64,000 bases of DNA, from contig JAOQAE010000002.1 in the NCBI GenBank assembly GCA_025963725.1, forward strand, positions 571,221-635,220, given 5' to 3'. Below the pieces are notes generated by a model. That model did no database searches. It was not told the origin of the DNA and worked only from the letters and a program-made list of their open reading frames with translations. Source of the DNA: Bacteroidota bacterium (lineage in GTDB: Bacteria; Bacteroidota; Bacteroidia; 2-12-FULL-35-15). The stretch's first letter is position 1. Every line of letters begins with the position of its first letter. Of the stretch, positions 44,439 to 52,490 are shown piece by piece. A program made the translations under genes and the position numbers.

Positions 44439-45572
44439 TTATTTCCATTTGTTTTTTCTGACGAACATGTTGGCGAATGTAACGAATGGGTACACTGTCA
44501 ATAAAAGTAATTCGATCAGCGGTGAAAGCAGCAGGAGGTCTTTTTCTCCTAATAGCTTCATCGATTTGTTAAAGATAAGCATTTGAATTAATAATCGCAA
44601 AGCAAAAAGCGATACAACCAGAATGGGTGCGAACTGTAGAATGAGGGCCGCAATAAAGGTCCCGTAAAACAGGTACAGGCTGATGCTGAGCAGGGCCAGC
44701 CTGAATTTGCTGGCGCCATTGTAATGCTTGTAGGTGGTTACATGCCTTCGTTTCTGGCGGAACCAGTCGCGGAACGTTTTTTTCGGGCGGGAGATCGTGT
44801 GGCTGTCGATGCTTACCTCCACCTGCGAATTACGCTTGTTGGCGGCTTCGTTCACAAAGAGGTCGTCGTCGCCCGACTCGATATGATAATGCGATGCAAA
44901 GCCTTTCATCTTAAAGAAAAGCGATTTTTTATACGCGAGGTTCCTGCCCGTTCCCATATATGTTTTGCGGGCAAGCGCAAAAGAAAGGAACTGCAGCGCG
45001 ATAAAAAATGTGTCGTAGCGGATCATCTTGTTCAGGAAGCCTTTCTGCTTTTCATACGCGCCGTATCCCAGCACGATCTCCGTTTCCCCCGTGAAATGCT
45101 GCATCATGTTCTTCAGCCAGTCCCTGCCAGTCGGCCTGCAGTCGGCATCCGTAAGCAGCAGGTGCTCATTGCTTGCCCCTTTGATCCCCATCATCAGCGC
45201 TACTTTCTTGCCATGGGAATATGTCTCATCTTCCTTAATGGTCACGATCTTGAGGTTGCTGTGCCGGTTTGCGAATTCCTTGAGGATATCGGCCGAGTTA
45301 TCGAACGAGCAGTCGTTCACCACCACCACTTCAAACTCCGGGTAATCCTGCTCAAAAATGCGCGGCAGGAACTCCACGAGGTTATCATCTTCATTGCGCG
45401 CGCAGATCACGATGGATGCCGGCGGCGTATGCGGCGGCATCTCTGTTTTTTTATAAAAGGCAAGGCGCCGGAACGTGCCGAGGTAAAACGATAGCTGGAT
45501 CAGCAATGCAAGAACAAACGCCCCGAATACTACCAAACCTGCTGAAAACACTGTAAAAACTGACCACACCAT
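44439..45572 (-). CDS. Membrane-bound family 2 glycosyltransferase
   Basis: This 377-residue protein has an N-terminal membrane helix (about 5-30) and a GT2 catalytic domain with SIVICARNEDDNL (about 53), VVVVNDCSFDNS (about 82), the nucleotide-binding LLTDADCRPTG (about 136-146), SGDDDLFVNEA (about 235) and QKRRHVTTYKHY (a Q-x-x-R-H variant of QxxRW, about 270). Two or three C-terminal membrane helices follow. It probably polymerises or transfers sugars at the inner membrane. Sugar donor and product are unknown. Its start codon directly follows a 25-bp tandem repeat. Confidence 0.92.
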   Translation of the reverse strand: MVWSVFTVFSAGLVVFGAFVLALLIQLSFYLGTFRRLAFYKKTEMPPHTPPASIVICARNEDDNLVEFLPRIFEQDYPEFEVVVVNDCSFDNSADILKEFANRHSNLKIVTIKEDETYSHGKKVALMMGIKGASNEHLLLTDADCRPTGRDWLKNMMQHFTGETEIVLGYGAYEKQKGFLNKMIRYDTFFIALQFLSFALARKTYMGTGRNLAYKKSLFFKMKGFASHYHIESGDDDLFVNEAANKRNSQVEVSIDSHTISRPKKTFRDWFRQKRRHVTTYKHYNGASKFRLALLSISLYLFYGTFIAALILQFAPILVVSLFALRLLIQMLIFNKSMKLLGEKDLLLLSPLIELLLLTVYPFVTFANMFVRKNKWK

Positions 45573-45640
45573 ATCTACGAATTACGAATATTTACTAATC
45601 TACCAATTACGAATCTATACTAATTTACGAATTACGAATT
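45573..45640 (-). repeat. 25-bp tandem repeat ending at a start codon, copy B
   Basis: On the minus strand about 2.7 units (ATTCGTAATTCGTAAATTAG, TATAG; ATTCGTAATTGGTAGATTAG, TAAAT; ATTCGTAATTCGTAGAT) run directly into the ATG of the glycosyltransferase. Spacing is exactly 25 bases between units. Confidence 0.88.
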
Positions 45641-45650
45641 GTTCCCGACC

Positions 45651-45732
45651 GTCATCCCGTGCTCCGACACGGGATCTGTTTATAAAAAACCTGCTACCAT
45701 TTATGAGATCCCGTGTCGTGGCACGGGATGAC
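45651..45732. repeat. Pair of inverted ATCCCGTG/CACGGGAT palindromes
   Basis: GTCATCCCGTGCTCCGACAC (45651-45676 in full) and its near-perfect inverse at 45707-45732 differ at only two central positions, and each is itself a palindrome with an 8-bp stem. A further copy identical to the right arm plus flank, 36 bases shared, lies at 53698-53733. The two arms could fold into one long stem. Confidence 0.8.
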
Positions 45733-45779
45733 GATAAAAAACAAAAGACATATCCGAACTATCCCTCCAACAAAAATAC

Positions 45780-45812
45780 CTTGAACAGATCAACTCTAAT
45801 GTGTTATCTTTG
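45780..45812 (+). promoter_or_regulatory. Candidate promoter of tgt
   Basis: CTTG (45780-45783), a 21-base spacer and TATCTTTG (45805-45812, a full match to TAnnTTTG) lie about 35 bases before the tgt start codon. Confidence 0.5.
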
Positions 45813-45847
45813 GCAGGATTTAAACAAAGTAATTAACAATTGAACTT

Positions 45848-46978
45848 ATGAAGTTCAGCATTTCAAACACCGATAAGGGAAGCAAGGCACGCGCAGGAGA
45901 GATCATCACCGATCACGGAACCATCCAGACCCCTATTTTTATGCCTGTAGGCACCGCCGGAACGGTGAAAGCCGTGCATCAGCGGGAATTAAAGGACGAC
46001 ATTAAAGCCCAGATCATTTTAGGCAATACCTATCACCTGTACCTGCGCCCAGGCCTCGATATCATTGAAAAGGCCGGCGGATTGCATAAATTCAACGGCT
46101 GGGACAGGCCATTGCTTACCGACAGCGGCGGCTACCAGGTGTATTCGCTTGCCAACCAGCGCAAGCTCACCGAAGAAGGGGCGCGCTTCACTTCGCACAT
46201 CGACGGCAGCAAGCATACCTTTACGCCTGAAAATGTAATGGACATCCAGCGGACCATCGGGGCCGACATTATCATGGCATTCGATGAATGCACACCTTAT
46301 CCCTGCGAGTATGATTATGCAAAAAGATCGATGGAGATGACCCACCGCTGGCTGAAGCGCTGCTGCAGCCGCTTTGATGCAACCGAAGGAAAATACGGCT
46401 ATTCGCAAACGCTTTTCCCGATCGTGCAGGGCAGCGTGTATCCCGACCTGAGGGAACGCTCGGCAGAATTCATCGCTTCACAGAACAGGGAAGGAAATGC
46501 CATCGGCGGATTATCCGTTGGCGAGCCGGCGGAAGATATGTACGCAATGACGGAAGTGGTTTGCAGGATCCTGCCTGCCGATAAGCCGCGCTACCTGATG
46601 GGAGTAGGCACGCCAATGAATATACTCGAAAGCATCGCGCTCGGGATCGACATGTTCGATTGCGTAATGCCTACGCGCAACGCGAGGCACGGACTACTGT
46701 ACACGCAGAACGGCATCATGAACATGAAGAACGAGCGCTGGAAGGATGATTTTTCGGTGCTGGATGAGAACGGAACATCGTATGTCGACAAAGCCTATAC
46801 AAAGGCATACCTCCGCCATCTTGTGCATTCACAGGAGCTGCTTGCCGCGCAGATAGCCAGCATCCATAATTTGGCGTTCTATTTGTGGTTGGTGGGCGCC
46901 GCACGCGAGCAGATCATCGCAGGCACCTTCTATGAATGGAAGAATAAAATGGTGAAGCAAATGAGTGTGAGGTTGTAG
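45848..46978 (+). CDS. tgt: tRNA-guanine(34) transglycosylase, zinc-site cysteines absent
   Basis: This 376-residue enzyme exchanges guanine 34 of GUN-anticodon tRNAs for preQ1, the base later made into queuosine. Catalytic features are Asp92 (LLTDSGGYQVYS), GGLSVGEP (substrate loop, about 223) and nucleophile Asp268 (LGIDMFDCVMPTRNARHG). The usual CxCxxC zinc cluster before YxxAYLRHL is replaced by DENGTSYVDKAYTKAYLRHL (about 306-325), with no cysteine, while the fourth ligand position is still His340 (SIHNLAFY). Loss of the cysteines appears usual in Bacteroidota, as far as I recall. It is cotranscribed with the LptF/G-type permease 21 bases downstream. Confidence 0.95.
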   Translation: MKFSISNTDKGSKARAGEIITDHGTIQTPIFMPVGTAGTVKAVHQRELKDDIKAQIILGNTYHLYLRPGLDIIEKAGGLHKFNGWDRPLLTDSGGYQVYSLANQRKLTEEGARFTSHIDGSKHTFTPENVMDIQRTIGADIIMAFDECTPYPCEYDYAKRSMEMTHRWLKRCCSRFDATEGKYGYSQTLFPIVQGSVYPDLRERSAEFIASQNREGNAIGGLSVGEPAEDMYAMTEVVCRILPADKPRYLMGVGTPMNILESIALGIDMFDCVMPTRNARHGLLYTQNGIMNMKNERWKDDFSVLDENGTSYVDKAYTKAYLRHLVHSQELLAAQIASIHNLAFYLWLVGAAREQIIAGTFYEWKNKMVKQMSVRL

Positions 46979-46999
46979 TAAATCCGTGATAAATACACA

Positions 47000-48076
47000 A
47001 TGAAGTTAATCGACAGATACATTATCGGCAAGTTCCTGGGGACGTTCTTCTTCTCCCTGCTGCTTATTATCCTGATCGTGGTGGTATTCGATATTTCCGA
47101 AAAGATCGAGGATTTTATCGGCAAGGCGGCGCCGTTTAAAGCGATCGTTGTGGATTACTACTTCAACTTCATTCCCTGGATCATCAACCTGTTCAGCCCG
47201 CTGTTCACTTTTATAGCCGTGATCTTCTTCACTTCCCGCATGGCAAGCCGCACCGAAATTGTGGCGATCCTGAGCAGCGGGGTGAGCTACAGGAGGCTGC
47301 TGTTCCCTTACATGCTTTCCGCAACGGTGATCGCGGCATTGTCGCTTACGCTGAATAATTTTGTGATCCCGCATGCCACCAAAAATCGCATCGAGTTTGA
47401 GAACAAATACATCCGCAATGAATATTACAATACCGACCGGAACATCCATAAGCAGATCTCCCCGGGAAACTACATTTACCTGCAGAATTACAATGTGGAA
47501 GAGAACACCGGCTATAAGTTCTCGATCGAGAAATTCGACAAGGGCAAGCTGTATTATAAGCTGATGGCGGAAACGATAAAGTGGGACAGCGTGAAGAAGG
47601 AATGGGCGATCAATGATTATTACATCCGCTATATCAATGACATGAACGAGTTCATCAAAAAAGGAAAAACGATCGATACCATGCTTGCCTTTACACCCGA
47701 GGAATTCGGGCGGAAGGACAATACCATTGAAGCAATGGATTATAATGAGCTGAATGCCTACATCGAGAGCGAGCGCCTGAAAGGAAGCGATAACATAGAG
47801 CTGATCGAATTGGAAAAGCAGCGCAGGATCGCATTTCCTTTTGCAACCTTCATCCTTACGCTCATCGGCGTTTCCATTGCCAGCCGCAAGGTGCGCGGCG
47901 GGATCGGGATGCACATCGGGCTGGGGATCGGGATCAGCTTTACCTTCATCATGTTCATGCAGATCACCACTACCTTCGCTGCCAGCGGACTTGTTTCTCC
48001 TTTGATCGCTGTCTGGATCCCGAATATCATCTTCAGCATCCTGGCATGGTACCTCTTAAGGATCGCACAGAAATAA
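47000..48076 (+). CDS. LptF/LptG (YjgP/YjgQ) family lipopolysaccharide export permease
   Basis: In this 358-residue protein the family opening is clear: MKLIDRYIIGKFLGTFFFSL. Membrane helices lie near residues 12-35, 55-75, 100-120, 275-295, 305-325 and 330-350. Between helices 3 and 4 sits the periplasmic beta-jellyroll domain (about 130-265; SPGNYIYLQNYNVEENTGYK). The FILTLIGVSIASRKVRGGIG segment is characteristic. In the Lpt system two such permeases with LptB extract LPS from the inner membrane; whether this is F, G or both is not clear from one gene. It lies downstream of tgt. Confidence 0.92.
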   Translation: MKLIDRYIIGKFLGTFFFSLLLIILIVVVFDISEKIEDFIGKAAPFKAIVVDYYFNFIPWIINLFSPLFTFIAVIFFTSRMASRTEIVAILSSGVSYRRLLFPYMLSATVIAALSLTLNNFVIPHATKNRIEFENKYIRNEYYNTDRNIHKQISPGNYIYLQNYNVEENTGYKFSIEKFDKGKLYYKLMAETIKWDSVKKEWAINDYYIRYINDMNEFIKKGKTIDTMLAFTPEEFGRKDNTIEAMDYNELNAYIESERLKGSDNIELIELEKQRRIAFPFATFILTLIGVSIASRKVRGGIGMHIGLGIGISFTFIMFMQITTTFAASGLVSPLIAVWIPNIIFSILAWYLLRIAQK

Positions 48077-48085
48077 TCAGCGCAC

Positions 48086-48865
48086 TTAATTTTTGTCCTT
48101 CGTTTTTACGAGGTCTATTTTCAGCTCGATGTTCACATCCTCCACTTTTTCCGGCACCGATTCGGTAAAGGCGTCATTCCAGTAAAGCACATTGTCCTTC
48201 TTACTGTCGCTCAGGTAAAGGAAGCCCACAATAAAATCCTCGTTCTTCTTAAAGGAGAACACCCTGTCCTTTTCCTTCATGTTCTTATACTCCTGCCCGT
48301 CCGGCGATCTCAGGGTTACTTTCGCCGGAGTGAACATTCCTATTTTATCTCCCACATAGCGGATCTTATAGCGAAGCATGATCTCCTTGCCATCCCTGTC
48401 CCAGCCATCGAGCACCAGCTTAAAGTTGCCGATAACGATCTCCTCGGCAGGAGGCAGCGGCATTGGCGGCGCCGTAACAGGCTCCACGGTGTTGCAGATG
48501 TAGAGCCCTTTTATTTTGAGCGTGCTTGCTTCCACCTTCAGGCCTTCCCCTTTCACATCGATCACCTTCGCTTCCTGCTGCCGCGGCGCAATAATGATCC
48601 AGCGGTCCTTCGAGGGCAACTCACCATTCGGCGTTGTATAATAACATTCTTCCGGCTTTATCACCAGCGTTTTATCCGTGTAGTTGGTGACCTTCACCTT
48701 TGCCTTTATGAATTCCTTTTCACTTATGCCGCCGGTGATCATAAATCGCGCATTCGGGCTTTCCACCGTAAGGTCTTCAAAAAAAACTGTTTCATACTTA
48801 ATGGTCTGCGCATGCAGGACAAAGCTCAGAGAGCAGAAAAGATAAAGTGCGGCGGTTTTTTTCAT
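48086..48865 (-). CDS. Secreted protein of unknown function
   Basis: This 259-residue protein has a signal peptide (MKKTAALYLFCSLSFVLHAQ). The mature part is beta-rich and resembles two Ig-like domains: KVKVTNYTDKTLVIKPEECY (about 55-75) and FKLVLDGWDRDGKEIMLRYK (about 148-168). These are separated by a Pro-rich hinge (PVTAPPMPLPPAEE, about 129-142). It has two cysteines (about 74 and 125) and no lipobox. I recognise no family. It ends 9 bases from the convergent LptF/G gene. Confidence 0.78.
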   Translation of the reverse strand: MKKTAALYLFCSLSFVLHAQTIKYETVFFEDLTVESPNARFMITGGISEKEFIKAKVKVTNYTDKTLVIKPEECYYTTPNGELPSKDRWIIIAPRQQEAKVIDVKGEGLKVEASTLKIKGLYICNTVEPVTAPPMPLPPAEEIVIGNFKLVLDGWDRDGKEIMLRYKIRYVGDKIGMFTPAKVTLRSPDGQEYKNMKEKDRVFSFKKNEDFIVGFLYLSDSKKDNVLYWNDAFTESVPEKVEDVNIELKIDLVKTKDKN

Positions 48866-48939
48866 AGCTGTGAATTTTAAGTGCCCAAAAATAAAAAGCG
48901 ATCTTATTGAGCGGATGCTTTAGTAAGATTTTTAAAATT

Positions 48940-49147
48940 CCGGCAGCTGTGAAGGTCCACAGGCTGCAAAAAAGATCGCATCGGCCGGGATGTTCTTCCG
49001 CAAGCAAGCAAGCCTTTAAAACGCTGGCACAAATTTATAATGTATAAAAGCAGAATCAATCTTGCAGGTTCCAAAAGCTCTTCGGACCAAAGGGAACCTG
49101 CTAAAAAGATCAAAAAGGAAGGCATCCGGAAGGAGCCTTCCTTTTTA
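48940..49147 (+). ncRNA. Candidate structured small RNA in a divergent gap
   Basis: The 330-base gap between divergent genes (48866-49195) ends in a terminator-like hairpin that neither neighbour needs. Just upstream is a strong stem, GCAGGTTCC (49064-49072) with GGAACCTGC (49093-49101), extended by ATCTT/AAGAT, with a 20-base loop holding TCTTCGGA. A smaller stem (CAGCTGTG.../CACAGGCTG near 48944-48966) lies further up. No ORF is convincing. This suggests an RNA gene of about 150-210 bases, start unknown. I do not recognise tmRNA, RNase P RNA or SRP RNA signatures; a 6S-type RNA or cis-acting leader for the next gene remain possible. Confidence 0.4.
49112..49146. terminator. Bidirectional intrinsic terminator in a divergent gap
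   Basis: AAAAAGGAAGGC (49112-49123) pairs perfectly with GCCTTCCTTTTT (49135-49146). The T-rich arm follows on the plus strand and the complement of the A-rich arm on the minus strand. Confidence 0.8.
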
Positions 49148-49195
49148 TTGAAGGCATGTTTTTTTAAACACGTTTACTGATCAACATTTAGAGCT

Positions 49196-49405
49196 ATGAA
49201 AAAATTCGGAATTATCGTACTTATCGCGGGTGTCGTGATAATGGGCATTACAGCTTACAAATTTATTGAACAGCGAAAAAGAGGAAGCGAAGAGCAGGTG
49301 CAGGACCGCAGCGTGCCTTTCCCATGGCTTCCAACAGTTGGAGCGCTGCTCACGGCAGGCGGCATCATCATGCTGGGCTCCGACAGGTTCAGAAGAGTAA
49401 GATAG
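49196..49405 (+). CDS. Small two-helix membrane protein
   Basis: This 69-residue protein has a membrane helix at about residues 4-22 (FGIIVLIAGVVIMGITAY), a charged loop (EQRKRGSEEQVQDR) and a second helix at about 45-60 (WLPTVGALLTAGGIIML) with a basic end. This is the shape of small DUF3185-like envelope proteins, but I do not claim a family. The frame is clean, with ATG and a hydrophobic pattern unlikely by chance. Confidence 0.8.
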   Translation: MKKFGIIVLIAGVVIMGITAYKFIEQRKRGSEEQVQDRSVPFPWLPTVGALLTAGGIIMLGSDRFRRVR

Positions 49406-49420
49406 GGGAATAAAGAAAGA

Positions 49421-49753
49421 TCAGCGCGCTTTTACCAGTTTCAGCATTTCCTCTTTTTCCTTCGCGGCGGAAAAGGTGATCGACCGGGATTGTTGTATTG
49501 AAAAAACTGCTGCCGGACTTTCCTTCAGGGGCTTCAATGGCACCAGGCGGATCTCTTTGCCGGCAGGGGAAGCCTGTCTTGTGAGCGCTTTCGCTTTCAG
49601 CCGGGCTGTTGCGGGCATTATTTCATGCTCTTCTTCCTGAAGCGCATGCTGTTCCGCTTTGAGCGCCCAGTTGCCTTCAATGACCTTGAATATAAAAGCG
49701 AAAACAATAATGATCAATAATACGCCTAATAATTGTATTTCGCTTATCTCCAT
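49421..49753 (-). CDS. Single-span membrane protein of 110 residues, unknown
   Basis: An N-terminal hydrophobic helix (about residues 7-25, IQLLGVLLIIIVFAFIFKVI) is followed by a charged Glu/Lys-rich tail (ALQEEEHEIMPATARLKAKA) with no recognisable domain. Its ATG lies 2 bases after the stop of the GH5 gene, so it is translationally coupled to it, yet it has no obvious link to polysaccharide breakdown. Confidence 0.7.
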   Translation of the reverse strand: MEISEIQLLGVLLIIIVFAFIFKVIEGNWALKAEQHALQEEEHEIMPATARLKAKALTRQASPAGKEIRLVPLKPLKESPAAVFSIQQSRSITFSAAKEKEEMLKLVKAR

Positions 49754-49755
49754 AA

Positions 49756-51246
49756 TTACCAGGATGCTGCTTTAATTATTTTTTTACTTACGCTGCTTTC
49801 ATTTACGCCCTGTACACTGATAAAATAAATTCCCCCGGGAAGCGCAGAAAGGTCGATCTCGGTTTTTATTTCATCACAATGTACGGAAAAGATCATTCGG
49901 CCGTAAGCATCGTACAAACGGATCTGCTTCTTTCCGGTCTTCATACCGCTTACATCGATCGTTAGTTTCGAGGAAGCGGGATTCGGGTAGAGAGATAAAC
50001 CATCATCAGCAAGCGGCTCATCCATCCCCGAGAATGAACAAGCTTTCAATACATCCGACAACGTATCGTTGAAACGGCAATTATCCGCTTTCATATTCAT
50101 GATAAAATCATTGATGCCGGTTTGCATTTCTGCAGCAGTCGGCTGAGGCAGGCTGCTGTTCGAAACCCATTTGATCGTGTTGAACCATTCGGAAGTGGTA
50201 TCTGTTCCCATATAATACGGGTAGGTGTTACCGCTGCTCATTTTTTTCCAGGTCCAGAAAGCCGAGCCGCTCATGCCGTAATACGGATCACGCAGCAGCG
50301 CAAGCGTGGTGCCGAGCTCCGCATAATCGTTCTCGCCCCATTCGCCGCACCATACCGGGACATTCATGTTGGCTGATAAAACCCTATAATCATCGAGGTG
50401 AGCGGCAATGCTGCTGCTGAAGAACCAGGTATAAAAGTGGAACTGGAAAGCCACGTTCGGATCGGGCAGCGAGCTGAACATCGAGAAATCGAGCGCAAAA
50501 TTATTTCCTTCAATAAAGAGCATGTGGTTCTGATCCACAGCCCGGATGCTGTCGATGATCCCCTCATACATAGCCACAAGGTCGGCATCGGCTGACACAT
50601 TCGGCTCGTTCAGCAGATCGTAGCCGGCAATAATGCCACGATCCTTATACCGCAGCGCGATCTCTTTCCACATTCTCCGCGTGCGGTTCTGGTTCACTGT
50701 GCCGTTCCAGAGATTGATGAACAGGTCGGGATCGGCAGTAAATGAATTTGATTGTCCGCCCGGAGCCGAATGCATATCCAGGATCGCATACACATTGTAA
50801 TCCTCGCACCATTTCAGCACACTGTCGAGAACAGCCCAGCCTTCAGGCTTATATGTATACGGGGTAAAGTCCTCTTCGAGCAGTGAGCTGTTAAAAGGGA
50901 TGCGTACCACGTTGAAGCATTCTTCTGAGATCAGCTGGATGTCGCGGCGGGTAATAAAGTTCTTATGGACAGAATCGCGGAATGCATCTGCCGCAGGCGT
51001 TCCCACCACGCTTTCGATCTTGTTGTAAATGGTCTTTTCCTGCGTATAGCCTCCGCCCCAGATCCAGCCCTCCCACATCAGCCACCCGCCGAGGTTAACG
51101 CCCTCCAGCTGCACAGGGTTGTTCTGCCCGTCGAGGATCTGCCGGTTATTGCGGTGAACGAAGGATGAATTATTCCACACTGCCTGTGAAAAAGCGGTGT
51201 TCAGTAAAAGAGAAAACAGAAGAATAAAAAATGGGCTTTTGCTCAT
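49756..51246 (-). CDS. Secreted GH5 family glycoside hydrolase with type A T9SS sorting domain
   Basis: This 496-residue protein has a signal peptide (about 1-20), then the GH5 barrel: LEGVNLGGWLMWEGW (about 47-61), IPFNSSLLEE, LDMHSAPGGQSN (about 154-165), the acid/base Glu214 in LLNEPNVS and nucleophile Glu302 in WCGEWGEND. The C-terminal ~75 residues (LSLYPNPASSKLTIDVSG ... SVSKKII) are the type A sorting domain, so it is exported through T9SS. GH5 enzymes cleave beta-glucans, mannans or glucosylceramides; the LNLGGWLxWE opening is seen in exo-beta-1,3-glucanase-like and related subfamilies, but I cannot fix the substrate. Confidence 0.92.
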   Translation of the reverse strand: MSKSPFFILLFSLLLNTAFSQAVWNNSSFVHRNNRQILDGQNNPVQLEGVNLGGWLMWEGWIWGGGYTQEKTIYNKIESVVGTPAADAFRDSVHKNFITRRDIQLISEECFNVVRIPFNSSLLEEDFTPYTYKPEGWAVLDSVLKWCEDYNVYAILDMHSAPGGQSNSFTADPDLFINLWNGTVNQNRTRRMWKEIALRYKDRGIIAGYDLLNEPNVSADADLVAMYEGIIDSIRAVDQNHMLFIEGNNFALDFSMFSSLPDPNVAFQFHFYTWFFSSSIAAHLDDYRVLSANMNVPVWCGEWGENDYAELGTTLALLRDPYYGMSGSAFWTWKKMSSGNTYPYYMGTDTTSEWFNTIKWVSNSSLPQPTAAEMQTGINDFIMNMKADNCRFNDTLSDVLKACSFSGMDEPLADDGLSLYPNPASSKLTIDVSGMKTGKKQIRLYDAYGRMIFSVHCDEIKTEIDLSALPGGIYFISVQGVNESSVSKKIIKAASW

Positions 51247-51425
51247 TTATGCTTTCGTATTGATATTACGAATATAACCAATTATTTCAAGTTACAATTT
51301 TATGGTTCACAGTCAGCTGTTGCTGATGCGCTCCCTGCTGGCTGTCATCCGGCAAGGAAAAAAAACAAGCGGCAATGTAGCCGGGAAAATATTTTTTTGT
51401 TAAATTGCAGAAAATATAAGCTACC

Positions 51426-51956
51426 ATGAAAACATTAAAACTTAGCCTGATGGCATTTTCAGCTGCGCTCCTGCTGAATTCCTGCACCCCGAGCCCGGAA
51501 GAGGCACGGGTCTATAACGATGAAATTATTGGCCTGGAAAATCCCCTGGCTGAAAAAGAAACCGCATTTATCGACATGCTTTCCGACGACAAATCGCCGG
51601 AAGAAATGAAAAAGGCTTACGATGACCTGGTGAAGCAAAGTGATGAGGCAATGGCCGGGATCGAAAAAGTAGAGGCATTTGATAACAGCACCGCGTTCCG
51701 TGATGCTGCAAAGGAATATTTTGCAACCTTCAGGTCCATCGCTACCAATGAATATAAATCCATCCTGGAGCTGGCAGCAAAAAACCCCGAAGAAATAACA
51801 GATGACGATTCCAAAAAATACGAAGACCTCCTGGCTTCCGTGCAGGACAAATCCGAAAAGGCCCTTGCAAAGATCCAGACCGAACAAAGCGTTTTCGCAG
51901 CCAAATACAAGTTCGAGATCGAAAAAGAACCTAACGTTGAGCAGGCCAGGCCTTAA
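51426..51956 (+). CDS. Small lipoprotein of unknown function
   Basis: This 176-residue protein has a lipobox at LLLNSC (Cys20), so after cleavage it is lipid-anchored. The mature part is alpha-helical and strongly acidic (IDMLSDDKSPEEMKKAYDDL, YEDLLASVQDKSEKALAKIQ) with no other cysteine, suggesting a helical bundle. I do not recognise the family with confidence. It is monocistronic with a strong terminator directly after. Confidence 0.82.
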   Translation: MKTLKLSLMAFSAALLLNSCTPSPEEARVYNDEIIGLENPLAEKETAFIDMLSDDKSPEEMKKAYDDLVKQSDEAMAGIEKVEAFDNSTAFRDAAKEYFATFRSIATNEYKSILELAAKNPEEITDDDSKKYEDLLASVQDKSEKALAKIQTEQSVFAAKYKFEIEKEPNVEQARP

Positions 51957-51972
51957 TTGATTCAACAAATAA

Positions 51973-52009
51973 AAAAATCCCCGCGGACAATATGCCTGCG
52001 GGGATTTTT
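51973..52009. terminator. Bidirectional intrinsic terminator
   Basis: AAAAATCCCCGC (51973-51984) pairs with GCGGGGATTTTT (51998-52009). It can end the lipoprotein transcript from the left and the TPR-gene transcript from the right. Confidence 0.93.
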
Positions 52010-52029
52010 CATTTCAGTATAGCGGGATC

Positions 52030-52455
52030 TTAATTGCAGTAGTTCATCATGGCTGTTGCTGCATCACTGTTCCCAAGGCCGCTGGCTTTGCTAAGGTCTA
52101 TGCAGCAGTCTTTTTTCCTGCCCAGCTCATAAAAGCAGATCCCTCTGCCGTAATACGCGTTGCCATCCGAGTCATTAAAATAGATCGCCCTCGAATAATC
52201 ATTGATCGCAGAACGGTAATCCTTCAGGTTTTGCGATGCCAGCGCGCGGCGGTAATACGCCTCCGCATTTTTCGGGTCAAAGCCCACGGCATTGTTATAT
52301 TCATTCAGCGCACTTTTCCAGTCGCCGTTGTCGGCCATTGCATTTCCTTTTTCAATACAGGCCTTTGCTTCCTCCGGGTGGCTTTTTTGGATTTCCTGTG
52401 AGAACGAGGCCGCCGAAAGCAGCAGCCATGCTGTGATAAAGAATAGTTTTTTCAT
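52030..52455 (-). CDS. Secreted TPR protein
   Basis: From ATG 52455 the protein is 141 residues; the longer frame from 52494 adds a non-signal N-terminus and overlaps the next gene. It has a signal peptide (MKKLFFITAWLLLSAASFSQ) and three TPRs (about residues 30-132): ACIEKGNAMADNGDWKSALN, AEAYYRRALASQNLKDYRSA, GNAYYGRGICFYELGRKKDC. These repeats bind protein partners; none is indicated by context. A Cys pair (CC) lies in the last repeat. Confidence 0.88.
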   Translation of the reverse strand: MKKLFFITAWLLLSAASFSQEIQKSHPEEAKACIEKGNAMADNGDWKSALNEYNNAVGFDPKNAEAYYRRALASQNLKDYRSAINDYSRAIYFNDSDGNAYYGRGICFYELGRKKDCCIDLSKASGLGNSDAATAMMNYCN

Positions 52456-52490
52456 TTTTCGGAATGTATAATGTACTCTTTCAAAGATAA

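Noticed and set aside
48904-49125. 73-residue minus-strand gene in the 48.9-kb gap
   Set aside because: Composition is not protein-like, it runs through the strong hairpins, and the terminator pattern fits an RNA better.
49064-49146. SRP RNA, tmRNA or RNase P RNA at the hairpin region
   Set aside because: The conserved signatures of these RNAs (SRP GGTCAGG core, tmRNA tRNA-like ends with CCA, RNase P GAGGAAAGTCC) are absent.
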